The notes beneath the pieces are model-generated. The model saw only the letters and a list, made by a program, of their open reading frames with translations, had not been told where the DNA came from and searched no databases. Position numbers and translations under genes: made by a program. From Paragonimus westermani (lineage: Eukaryota > Platyhelminthes > Trematoda > Plagiorchiida > Troglotrematidae), in NCBI GenBank assembly GCA_008508345.1, contig QNGE01000881.1:74844-138843 (forward strand): 64,000 bases of DNA, in the 5' to 3' direction. This document shows positions 37,478-50,100 of the stretch, in pieces (within the stretch, counting starts at the first letter, position 1; every line of letters begins with the position of its first letter).

Positions 37478-38073
37478 TATATTAATAACATGTTAAACAC
37501 GACGCCCAAACTATTCAACTTCATTCGTACTACATTTGGTGCGGATATCCAATCAACTCATCCATTCTGACCCACCTAGTTGACTGTGGCTGGCACACAG
37601 ACACTTATAGAGCGTTTCACATTGTCTACCGTGCCCCATCCGCCGCTTCACGAAGGATCAAGTGGCGCATCCTGTCCATAGCCGAGGCGGTCGCAACCCG
37701 ATTACGTCAACCGGATCTGTGTGTTCAAAAACAGTTCGTTCACATCTTGCGATTCCCGTGGCCAAACATGTACACTCAACTCACGAGGCAATTTGATCCC
37801 GCCTCCCCCATCTCACCCCAATTAACACTGACTTCTTAAAAATTTGTGAGCATAACCACAACTAGGTCGTGGTTGTGTTATACCCAATCGCCTTACCCTC
37901 GTACCAGCCCTTGTACCAGCCAAAGATGGGAATATATCGAAAACAGTTCTGTTCGCTGAAACCGAAATTGTTTTACATGATTTTTACGAGGATTTTCAAT
38001 TATCACCTGTTATTCCTTAATTAACACACTTTCTTGTCAACTCTGTTATGTTTGCACGCAGGCTCGTTGTACT

Positions 38074-38110
38074 AATTGTACTTACAATTGTACTTACATT
38101 TGATACTTAC
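38074..38110. repeat. Three tandem copies of a 12-13-bp unit
   Basis: AATTGTACTTAC at 38074-38085 and 38086-38097, then a changed unit ATTTGATACTTAC at 38098-38110, just beyond the right end of the PLE insertion. Confidence 0.85.
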
Positions 38111-41100
38111 ATTAAATATTGTCTGCTGAACCGGTACGTGTGTACACCTTGGATACTCCCAGGTTGCATAAGAAAGCGTATTCACTAGACTTAACTAATT
38201 TTGTATATGTATGAGTTGCATGACGGCTGACGTAGTTCCTCATTCAATAGGACGTGAACAGTTATCCCCTGAGGAAAGCAAGAAGTGATCAAAATGGTCA
38301 CACAGTACGGTCATCACCACGGAGTTGAGATCAGTTTGTTTGATTCACTTGTCAACAATTTGCTAGGGCTAGCAATTATGCAATAATGTCCCATATGAAG
38401 TTGTTTGTCCATTAGATGGAACACTGGTACATTTTAGTTGATAATGTGTACACAAGTTCACGTTTATAGGAAATGTGCACAAAGCCCACAAATAAAGATA
38501 CTTCCCCATTGGCGTACTTCAACAACGTATACTTCTGCAAACCAAGCCGTTTACCATTCTGGTTATCATTACATCTCAAAATTCCAATTGTTGTGTGGTC
38601 TCAATATCCAGGGTGAATGTACCCTTTGTGTGCAATAAGTTTAATTTAATGTACAGATGAACCATTCCATCCTTGTAACGGATACCTCACGTACTAATTT
38701 GATTTACTAGTTTGATTTATAATCCAACCGGGAGAATCGTTGCATCATAGTACAATGAGGTAACCAACTCAATAAAATGAGAAAGATGGATTTTGGAGAC
38801 ACGGTCTCAGACGATCGAATCTACTATTCGATAGCTTGTTTAATTTCTTTACAGGTATCTTCACATGCAAATTTAGGAGCCTATCCATATTTTCTGTATT
38901 GAAATTAATCAAATCTATCGTTGGTTTCTGATTTTCTGCAACAAAGGTTTTGTCATAGTATGTGTGATCATGCAGTTGAGCCAGATAGAAACTGAAAACT
39001 TCATCAAACTGATAGGCTAGTAACAGTAGATTCTAAGTTGAAACCTGACTAAAATTCTGATCAGACTAGTGAATGAACAGAATTAAACTGAGATACAGTT
39101 TAATTTCATGCCAACTCCACCTGTGTACAGTTCATTAGCACCCCTGGTTTTAATACAATAGGAATATGTAGACTCTCAAAATTTAACACATGCTCTATTA
39201 TAATACGATCACCAAGAATCGTAAACTCCGATGCCATTGTCGATTTTATTCTACTGTCACTTTTAGGAATTGCTATGCTTTCCTCCGATAACTTCAACTA
39301 AAATCTATCGTCATACATCGCTATATGAGTGACATGCTCAATCGATATTATCTGTTAGGAACTCGCGAATCTCTCATTCATCTGCATGAGTACACAACCA
39401 GACGTTGTTAAAATTAGGCGAGGGAAGATCGCACACGATTAGTTAGACAACAAAATCAACACAACGTGTATATCACTTATTGCGTAAACCTGTACTACTT
39501 AACACCAATTATTCCGTCAGGGAAGCGTCTTAGCAACTGAAACCGATTTCTCAGCTTTTCTGATGTAGATGAGATAGCAGTAGTAAATACTTCAACACTG
39601 ATTCTTACCAGAATCGTTATAGTAGGCTCACAAGCAGATCAGCAGTCGTATATGCAGACAGAAGTCTCAGAGTTGAATTACAGTAATACTGAAGGTGACC
39701 TACTGAGTGTACTAGTCAACTTCATTTGTATTTCAGCTAGTTGCATTGTTGTTTAGAGTAAGCGGCCCGTTTTTGAGAGTATGGACAAGGAGTTATATGT
39801 TGAAATTCAACAAACAAGAAGTTTGGCTGGCGCTGATGTGACTTCTTCGACCAGGAAGACGAATTCCAGACGTTTTTTCATTCAAGTGCACTTAGCGGCA
39901 CCTCTGAAGGTGTTTACCGTAGAAGCCGAAAACAGATAGCTGTTCGTCTGTTGCTAAGGCAGCACAATAACATAAAAACTGTTCTCGCATTACGACGACA
40001 GGATAGTGCTGGCGATTATGTCTGTCTGCTGTACCACGTTCTGGTTTCCTGATTCAAACAGAACAGAGAAAGGTTTCAATTATCCTGTTATATACTAGGT
40101 AACTAGTTTGTGCCGTGGTGGTTTGGTTTCTTTGAAGATTTCGGCAAAAACCGTACATTTCCGATCATCTTGTTTTGGGCGCACGCTGTTATACACGCCT
40201 GCAACACGACATTTTTTACGTATCTATTTCCATATTTTTCAAGTGTACAAATGGTAGTGCGCAGTTTACGTATGTTCTTTCCTAACAATTCTTCCATTGC
40301 TTCAGTCGTCTTAGTAGTTGCATCTGCACTCTTTTATGGTGTTGTTTGGCGTATCCGATGGTTCCATGCACTTTCTGCCTGGCGCGATTTTGAGTACCAC
40401 CAAATAGGCTCGAGCCCATCTCAGATATTTTCATCTCGCCTGCTGGTTGCTCCAATTGATTCCGAACTAGCCTGAAGCTAACTACTTATCGTATTTCAAA
40501 ACGTTGTTAGAAATGAACGGTTTGTTTTCTAAACTTATCGCATTCTTTATCTCCTCTGCCTGTTGGGACCATTGCTCGAGAGCCTACAGATAAAGTGGTC
40601 TAAATGGTTAGCGGACGATCGTTGAACGCATCCTCACGTGCCCATTAGAACGTACACGGATGAATAAAGTCCATCTTACTGGCTGCGCAATTTTCCGCAA
40701 GGCGTTCATCCGTTTTGGCTCAGACCTGACTTTCTGTCATGTCAACCCAGAATGCTGTATGCACACACTTTAGCCATAAGTTTACTTGAGTTGGTGAACT
40801 CAGAAGTTTGCCGTTTGGTAAGACAGGTGAGAATCCGTTTAGATTTTATAAATTTCGTGGCTTGTAACGCAGAAAGTTACGAATTCAGTCAAAGTAACTC
40901 ATCAGCATTATCTTCGCTATACTAAACCAGTAATGCCACACTTTTTGGACTTAAGTATAGAGCAGGTGCAAAAGGATTTTTGTCTTGTCCTCCGACCATT
41001 GGACCAACAAGCACCGAGACAGATTGGGTCGGTTATTAAGATAATCAGTCATTCAAGCTGGTAGGAGATGTCGCAGCAGTTAGCGATAAGCGGGTTGCAC

Positions 41101-44100
41101 GGAACTATGGTTACGGGCAACAACAAACAGTGAAAAAACGGATGGTTATCAATGATGATGCCGACAGATCAGCTTGTCAACGGATTTTGCATGTGATATA
41201 ATCGCCCACGAACTAGCTACTGGGGAAACAGACTAACAACAGGGGAATCCGCTAAATCCGTCATCAGTCGAGTCAATATAACACGAATGAGTGAGATGGG
41301 GATAAGCTGAGAGAACGAACGAGGCCAAAGAGCATGGATGATTGTGTACCAACTAAAGACACTGTCAGTAGTGTATCAGGAGAGTAGTTGCATTAATTGG
41401 AATTGGATTTAAAAAGTACTGTCCGCAAGTAGTTTCGAATTCCTCATATGTTTAGCCCCTAGGCAAATGTTAAGTGTGTCATAGTTAGGACAGAAAACGT
41501 CTGACACGTGAGGTCATCTACATTCTGAGTGCTCACCTCATATGTGCCTAAATGAAGACGTCACCGCAGATTAACTCAACTGGCGATATGTTATCAAACC
41601 ACTAAGTATCACGAGTATATGAGACAGTAATAACTTGACCATAAAAAAGATGAACATGAGAGTACCAACGAAGTGTTATGTACATTAGACTGAAAGCTGC
41701 ATGGCAGCTTGTTTACACAAGCTCTAAAAAACAACCCGGTGAAAATGATTACAATACGTGAATTCTTAAAGACAAGACTTCGCTTGATTCTGCCCACAGG
41801 TTGTGTAGTGTATATTCTTAGCGGTCATAGTTGTACGCACGTCAAACGGCTATGTGGGAGATGCAAGACGACTGGCTGAACAATCTGTACTGTTCTTCAG
41901 TTCATGTCGCTTGGCAAGACTGACCATTACAGTAATCCACTTGGAGAAACACCGTTCGCGACTGGTTCGTATGAAGCGTTGTTTAATAATGTTATAATTA
42001 TTGCATCATTCTTACTACTTACCAATGATCCGTTTGACCTACACAGAACACTTGTTCGGATTTCTAATTTGTCCTGTTTCGAACATCTCACATGAGTTAT
42101 CGATTAGCAGACTAAACCACAGATTTGGTGTACACATTTATGACGATGTGCATTTTTGTCGCAATTAACAGAAAGCTTCATCAGTTGCTGTGTAATTGGA
42201 TGAATTTAACTGCCCTGGTTTAATGACAGGAGTATGGACACCTAGGAGTAATTGTGGTTCAGATGGTTTGTTTGTATTCAGATACTAAGATCGACGTCGG
42301 TTAACTTGATAATTCTCTATCCTATCGCTCTTACCACTAACGCTATTTGAAACCAGCCTTATGCCGACAATTAACCAACAAAAGATTTTGAGTTAACTCA
42401 CAATCTTGACTCACTTATAGTAGTTAGCTCTCATATGGTTTGTTAACAAACGGTCACTACCGGGAGATTCAGACTATGCGGTCGTTTAGCTTACATCTGT
42501 TGTATCGGGTAAGACTCGTCATCGACAGTCAGCTTGTTGTTACTATAGTAAATTGTAACAAAGACAGTGTTAACGTAGAAAAACTCCGACATGTTAAGGT
42601 TTGTTAGTACGTCTTCCTCTTTCTATCTATTGCGACTTTAGTTGGTAGTAATTGGTGATGCTCCTGAGTCATATTTCAATTGTTCTTATTGTGTCTTTCA
42701 CATATATATTAGTAGATTTTAACGCATATCCAAAACTTTGCTGGTTTTCGAAAATGTTGCTACTACGCGGATAACAAAGAGAGGAATGTTCAAATTTTGG
42801 TCGATTGTATACACACTGATGAAGTTAACGGAGATTCAGAGACTTCTTCTTGAACGATGAATGACACGGAATACCTGCACTGACCCATCCACAGTTTGTA
42901 ATTTATCACCCTCAGTCCACTGTGGATCTATTGCTCTGTCTCAGTTTTACGATATCTGTTTTGTGGTGTGTTATAACAGATTTTTCACTAAAGGCAACCA
43001 AGCTGGGACACAAGTGTCAGATCTTAAGAATCTGTCGGTGAAACTGTGGTCAGTCGAACTCCACCAGTTTCCACTATTCATCCTCACTGTAGATATTACA
43101 CGGTTTTCTGGCTGCCGGTCTGTTGGTCTCAAATCTACAAAGAAGTATAAAACCGCATGATGTGTATCACGAGTTGACCTCGTTAGTACTGACATTGGTT
43201 TGTTCAATTCCTCCTGAGAGAGGTCAGTAGCAACATGGTGAAAGCAATTATTGACCAGGTCGAATCACGGCTAATGTGGAATTTAGCAGATCACCGAAAA
43301 GTATAGTCCGTATCAATGGTGACGCCAATAATCGCATATGGACAAACTTTTATCAGGCAAGCTCTGTAAAGTAGAATACTGTCGCGCATAATTTGAGTTG
43401 TAAACTAAGCTTAATTTCTTGAAGAAGACGAAGTTCTTCTGCAACTCTGATGCACGCAATGGCCAAAGTTCGAACAATCAAATTTGATGAAACCCAAAAT
43501 ATGTGAACGTCTGAGATCATGTGATTGACTGCGTCACATCGTTTGCTGTCGCAATCACAATGCTGGCTTTTTCCAAAAAGATAATAATCAAACGTCAGAC
43601 ACTGGCTTTACTATGACATAAATTGTTAGCACAATCAACCTGATTACTACGAGTTTCTGACTGCTTACCACGTACAGTTGTGACTTGCCTATTCATTGTT
43701 TTGTCGTCACGCCCTAAGCCTGCACAGTCTAATGTTTCAAGAAATCAGTTGGTTGGCATAGACGGATTGTTTGCATAATTTTGCATCACTTGGTTTCTTA
43801 TCAAGCTGCATCGGTGCGCGATTGGACATCACGGAGTTCTGTCGAAAATAACTTACCGATAAAAGAAATCTCGTAAGACAACAGCATAAGAAATAAACAA
43901 CCATTCAGGTTTAAAGGAAGTCTGTGATGACCATAAGAATGTGTTGTTTGGCAAATTATGAAACTCAAATGTAAATTAATAGCCAATTAGGCAAAATATG
44001 GCTGTTCAATAACCACTGAGAATCAATGCCCAACCGAAATCATGGTCCCGCAAATTTCTCGGGGCTGGCAGGTCTAATGGTTGGGAAAAAAGAACACGAC

Positions 44101-47100
44101 GACCACTGCGTTATTAACCTTACACCAGTTATGGCTGGATTACTAACTATACAGGCTCAGCCACAATCCTTTGTGAGTAATGCACAGTGTCCGATCATCT
44201 GAAGAGGGGATACGGCGACTGTGCGATCAAACCTTACGGATGTTTCTGCATCCAGAACTTCAGTTCAAATCAAAACCACTGAAATCGTTGAACTTCAACA
44301 TTTGGGTTACTACTGAATAGTGCAAGATTTCTGGCTGATATAACTTAGCAAGAATGTGCACTATTGACAGAGTTTTACAGAAGTGAAACTCGAGTTTAGT
44401 GTAACATATCAAATGAGAATAACATGAACGTCCACGTGAATGAGACGGCTGCGATCATATGTGAGTGATACCCAATTAATGGTAATAAGCAAATTGCTTT
44501 TGCCTATCATCACTAACTGGACCAGCCATTGGATGAGGTTTTTCTTATAGTTGATTTCCCAGAGTCGAAAGAAGCCAGAGTGAGACTGCTTAGCAAAATT
44601 GGAACGGACCTAGTAAATACGGTAATCATGAACCTTAGTGGTAATCATGGTAGGTGAATCCTGAAGCTGATCAATTTACGTGGCTCGACGTGCTGCTTGA
44701 AGCCTTAAACACAAAAATCTCGATAATTCTTTTGAATAAGGCAATCATAAGACAAACGATGGCAGCATTCAACCGATTCACGTAATCATCACTGTTAAGT
44801 AACCTTTTAAGTTGTAGTAGTTTCGCTTGAAACGAACACAAAGATCAGAAACGTGTACAAAACTCCGAAGCCGAGTGCATGGTTCCATTATTTTTGCTTG
44901 AATATGGCGTCATCTACTGACCTCCTGAGTGTTTTCTTTGTGGATTCAGTGCATTCGCTGGGACTTTTGCTGATGTACATTTACCACCTTCATAACACTG
45001 TTCATCGATGTCTTGATAAGGTAGATTCTGAACTTCTTGGTTACTGCATGTTAATCTACATTCGACTCGAAGTTTCTTTTCCTAAACAGACGTACGTGTG
45101 GCTTCAGTGTTTGCATGAATCTTTTCATTTATTTTCTATCATTATTAATGGCTTCGCAACTGCAATAAAGCTAGTATTTGTAATGACCAACAGCAAACAG
45201 CAGAGTGGCATTTTCTCACCAGATGCAGCAACAATCTTTCGAAATTTGAGAGAAATACCTGAGTTAAATATATCACGACAGTCTTCTGGTTTGGAATCAA
45301 TCAGCTTGAAGCTCTGCCCTTATTGGCATTCTCCCTAAAAACCGAATTGATACAAATTGTAGACAGTAGTCCGGAGTTATTACTGAGCTATAATATCTTG
45401 CGTATTATGATTCCTTGTATCAAGCAAACATTTCATCATTATTCAAAAAGTCATCAGCAAATCTTTCTAAAGGATATTTTAGAAAGACACTCCGTCTTGT
45501 TTACTGGCACTGTACATTCATAGACAGACACAAGCGGACAGATCGGAAAAGTCGACAAATCTACCAGTTTCTGAGAGCGTTCGGTAAGAAACCAACTCAA
45601 CATGACGCTTACGCATTTACTAAATAACCATTGATGGACTACTAGTCAGTTCCATGATGACAATGAAGAGAAAACGTATCCTAATGATTAAAGGCAAATG
45701 ATCGTTCGCTGCCACCTTAGTATTCTCTAGGCTACTACAAAAAACTTTTCTGTTCATCACAGTTCTGCGTCTCTTGATTTAAACATATGGAACGGTGGAG
45801 AATGCGGAACTAGTTTACAACTAAAGAATGGATAAAAGAAGCTTGACATCTCTGCTATTCAGGAGTGGCGCCAGAGATGGTGTGAAGATGTCCAACATCC
45901 GTCATGATTTAGCTACGGTGGCTCAGAGGTCAGGGTGCCAATCTTAGCATTAAAAAGCTAGTTGCCAGTTGACGGTAAGTAATATGTAAATTTTGTGCGT
46001 AAATGTTAATTAATTTACTCAGACAGCGAGCGTGAAAGCCAGAAATTTTGAGGAACTTTTCAGCATACCTTCACAATTAGACTCACTTGTGTCTTATTAT
46101 ATTGCCCCGAGAGTTTTGACAGTCAGTTTTATTTCGGTCGTTGAACATTAGAAAGAATAGTCAGAATAGAGAAAATAAAATGTGAGCCCATTCAGTCTGA
46201 TTTGACAATAAAAGACTTGCAAAACGGACAATAAAAAGACCTCTCGTTACAAGCTGATAGTACACTGTGGGATTGACAAACGAACAAAAAACTTCAGCAC
46301 TGAAATAATTTAACTTCTGAATTTTTCTCTAATCTCGATATATTCGACCTGGCTTGGTATGGTCCTGATGAGAACCAACAGCTGTCCACTACTTTGGTGG
46401 TGGACATTGTGTCTAACTAATTGTAGTAACCCCATCTAACCTCTTCGCTGATTGTGGTGAATTCTTGATCATTTCAGTCTATGAAAAAGGAAGTATAACA
46501 GGTGTGAAATTGAAAGTCCAAAATTACAGAACCGAAGATAAACGCGTCTATTTCAGCCAAATGTGACTTTTGATAACAAAGCACTTGAAAACATCATGAA
46601 TTATCAAAGAAAGTTTGTTTATTATGGGCTGATTAGAAGTAAGGAAATGCCCAGATAAAACTAACTTTTTACTCAGAAATTACACCAAACTCACGATTCA
46701 GTTTATCTCTAGATTCATGTACATTAGCGTTCAAAAAAGATTGTTTTTGAATATTCCAAAGTGCAGACCGCCCGTTGGTTAATAATCAGCTTTATCTAGA
46801 GTAGAGGCAACTGAAAACATTTTTCACCAATATTGCTTGATCTTAATGTCGCCAAGTCGTGATATTATTAGTCGCATTTATCAAAGCTATTAAAAGATAA
46901 TGGAAGCTTAACTGAGGGTTTGCTTCATAAATCTATACTGTAGGTTTTCGGAATCTCCGCATTGTAGCTAATTTATCACTTTCGACAGGAAGCGAAATCA
47001 TTGTTTTCCAATATCACGTGATTTATGACAGTACTAAAATAAAGACACGAATTGAAAAGGTTTATAGATGCAAAATTCTCAGTGGGATCTAGGACCGGAT

Positions 47101-50100
47101 GATAAGAAAAGCGGGACGCAACTAGCGTTTAAGGAACCCTGCACACACTAGGCATATGAGAGGCGGACTCCGTACATATGTAAAAGCAAATTTATACGGT
47201 AAAGACAACAACCTCCATGAACGCTACCTCTTGCAGTATTTTTGTTTACAGAATTATACTGAACCCGTCAGCAGTATATCTGCCACCCGTGCCACATAAA
47301 TGCTTCATGATAACGCTGTGGAAGATGAAAGTAAAAACCTCGAAATTCGCTCAATTGTATGCGTCATTATTTTGTGTAAACTTCTTGGGAAGTTTGCAAA
47401 TTGAAAGAAGCCTGAAGTGCTCACAGACTTATGAGTATGCTTTGGATGTTTTGAGCTGAATAAGAAAGTGGTTACTTGACAATAGTTGCCGAGGTTCAAC
47501 AATAGTGAGTTTGCAAAAGGCAAAATGACGAGAAAAACGACAGGGAGTAAACACCAACGACAGTATTTCAAACACACCACACCTCTAGTTCAAGATGCAG
47601 CGGATGACGGCGAACTAACAGAAAGTGGGAGTTCAGGAGCACCCACACCAAACCGCAACCAATCTGATGACCAGACTGTACGAAAATTCAGCTATCTCCC
47701 GAATATGTAAATCACGTCATTGCTCAAATACTTCACTGATTACTTTGTTAGGAAAGATCAGGATAGGTTGTTCTAGAATCGATACATCCAACTACAATCG
47801 ATTAATCTCTGTGAATCAGATTGCTTTATTGCTGTCGTAGATTTAGCCGCTTTTCATGAATTGAAGAAGGTGCAATCTACTTTCTTCACGGATGATGGGG
47901 GTTAATCTTGGGTCCCATATGTTAAGGTTAAATCTCCCAATATATCCACAGTGTCTGAATAACTTCCTCTACTCAGGCAGCTTATCTGGACAAGCTAATA
48001 AAGGTAGTGTCACAATGCCCTGGTAACTATCCGTTATATCATCGCAATAAAAGCGAGGCTATTCACGGGAAGTGGACGGCAAACTTGGATATTCAAGTAA
48101 AGATTAGGACGCATCACTGTGTTGAACACAAACACAAAACAATGTAGGTGGATGAATAAAAACACCACAATCTGTTAATCAATCACTAAAATCATCTTCA
48201 ACTGTGGAGAATTTGACAAAAAATGAACATGGAATTAAGAACAGTGGGAAATCTCTAAATGTTGTAGTTATTTGGTGAAGTTTCTTATTTTTCTTGTATC
48301 TGTCCACTAGTTTTGTTTTTCACCCACCGTTTCTATGCCCTGGTTTGCCAGATGTTTGGGCCGATATTAAATACCATTCTCGAGCGTGTCATATTTTGAT
48401 TACACTTGTTCACTGTGACCGATTGCCTGAATAATTGTGCTGATCACGGAAGAAATTTTCATAATCTTCACGGGAACCGATGTGGTGGGATTCCTGTTTT
48501 CAACGGTTACTACGGATCCAAGTGGTTAATAAAATCCTGGTGATCAGTCCACAGGACCTAGTCAGTTGTTACTTTGAGGTTCGGAAAATCTGCAGCCGAA
48601 ATGCCAACCAATTACGAGGCTAGTTACCGATGAGGAAAAGTATTCACTGCTCGAATATAATTTGTTGAGCTGTCAAATCGTGAGCTTTGGTAAATCCCAC
48701 AGTTGTGTTTTACGTATTCTTAGAGGTTTAAGTTGGAACGCAATTTCTCACATATTACTTGATTTGAATTTGCCTGAATCAGTGGGAGATTTATCCATCT
48801 TTCTTCATACGCACACACAGTGAGTAGTAAACACAACGCCGGCTGGTTTATCAGATTTCAGCATGAGAACTGTAATTTTGTCCGTATGCTTGGGAAAACT
48901 TAGTTATCCGCTAACCTTGCTGGACAATTTTTGTACAGAAAGCAGTATGTTTGAAACATTTTGACCGTCAAAAACCCTTACTTTCTGGTCAACACACTAT
49001 GCATCACTGTACTATCGTGCTCCAGTTTATAGTTGCTATTATCCAACATTTAAAAATCGTTCTATTTAAACTGATAAACCCCTATTATTCTGCTATTTGT
49101 TAACCTGTTTGACGCTATTTGTCAGTAGTGATCGATCACTCCAAACAAACATGATAAAACTTCATGTTCATAAGAATTATAATGTTGTCAGAAATTGACA
49201 ACTAACATGAGTGACCTAGAAAATGATTACATCTACAAGATTTCTTTTTTCGGTCTACACATATACACTAGATCTTATCACGTGCTTGTTCAGTTAACCC
49301 AAACTAAGTTGTGTTGGCGAAAACGAGAATTTATGCTAAAGATGGAATTACACACCTCCACTATATTCTCACGTTATCTTTGTCGCATATATCCAATGGA
49401 TATCCAAAAAAAACCAAAGGCAAAATAAACAGCAACATCAATACATCGAAAGTTAGTAAGCTCACTAGATTATGCCAGCTCATTGTTCCTAGATTTTACC
49501 TACCGCAATTTCTACACCACAGGTAGGAATATCTATGCAGGACAAAGTCCTCTGTCTAGAACAATACCTCTTAATAGTTGCGCAGGCAAAAATTATTGAT
49601 GGAGGAACATGTTTGGAAGAACAGTTTTTACAGCAATCTCTTGTATGACGTGCAAAGTACGGACGAATAAAAAGAGAGGAAGATTAGGTGAGTTAATGTG
49701 AATACCCTGGCCGATCATTAGCACGTGCAAATTTGGTTGTGCTGTAATATGATAGCAATAATTAACACAGTATTCGGATCTTGGCCGTGAAAAATGTTAT
49801 GCAACATTGAGGTTCTCTAACACGAACCTCACTCTACTTCAGTGCACCTTTTTGAAAGGGGTTGGTTGAAAAGCCAATGACACTATAAAAATTATAACCG
49901 GTTTTTATTCCAAGCAAAACTCTCTACTGATTATTAGCAACTCGATAACAATAGACATATTTTTAACTGGGAGGAACAACGCTGGAACATTCCATAGGTT
50001 TTTTCACGCAGGATATGATCCAGGGATTTGAGAAAGCCACGGATTTTCGTAACTTTCCAATGGTAGGCACTGGATCGATGTGGAAAAATTAGAAATGCAA

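Larger units (their letters stand above)
37320..37566 (-). mobile_element. Nested 217-bp hairpin element with 15-bp target-site duplication
   Basis: The direct repeat ATCAACTCATCCATT occurs at 37320-37334 and 37552-37566 and brackets 217 bases (37335-37551). Ignoring the insert plus one repeat restores the host PLE frame, so this is a true insertion. The insert holds a large hairpin (37341-37477) and about 75 bases of AT-rich sequence, with no coding. It may be a short, non-autonomous PLE-derived or retrozyme-like copy; its strand is set from the ribozyme-like core, which reads on the minus strand. Confidence 0.85.
37239..37839 (+). pseudogene. PLE GIY-YIG endonuclease C-terminal part, split by a nested insertion
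   Basis: First part 37239-37334: TGRTTSCLSERIHEHCPAWL, then CPGITKNINSSI. Second part 37567-37839: LTHLVDCGWHTDTYRAFHIV, later LSIAEAVATRLRQPDLCVQK and a C-terminus ending in TAA at 37837. Both parts are free of stops and join in one frame at the two copies of the 15-bp duplication, giving about 123 codons. The order GRTT, EHCPAWL, HLVDxGxH, LCVQK is that of PLE endonucleases. The GIY half is missing because the forward copy begins inside the domain. The intact frame implies a young insertion or recent purifying selection on its source. Confidence 0.9.
36954..38015 (+). mobile_element. Penelope-like element with inverted 5' part and 13-bp target-site duplication
   Basis: The element fills 36967-38002. 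It is bounded by the direct repeat TCACCTGTTATTC at 36954-36966 and 38003-38015, a 13-bp TSD. The left part (36967 to about 37240) is the reverse complement of the element's own 3' end (about 37680-37975), roughly 95 percent identical by eye, with one gap of about 26 bases. From about 37240 the element is in forward orientation and codes for the endonuclease C-terminus. Such inverted fragments next to forward PLE copies are known for Penelope and are explained by a twin-priming-like event. The forward part is itself interrupted by a nested insertion. Confidence 0.88.

Noticed and set aside
40110..40475. 121-codon open frame with a membrane-like segment
   Set aside because: Begins at GTG, which is not a usual start in animals. 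No recognised family. Could be an exon, but nothing supports that.
40590..40650. tRNA-like A box (GTGGTCTAAATGGTTAGCG) with a B-like string close behind
   Set aside because: The two lie only about 10 bases apart, too close for a tRNA or SINE promoter, and no cloverleaf can be drawn.
44131..44245. Possible additional SINE-like copy (GGGGATACGGCGACTGTGCGA)
   Set aside because: A and B boxes are weak and no paired insert or GAAAC follows; below the level of the accepted copies.
44904..45338. 144-codon open frame with ATG and hydrophobic stretches
   Set aside because: Length is near what chance gives in 64 kb of AT-rich DNA on six frames. No known domain, no convincing splice sites or partner exons.
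47525..47710. Short polar Ser/Thr-rich open frame followed by a GTAAAT
   Set aside because: A possible exon with a donor-like end, but too short and with no acceptor or homology that I can name.
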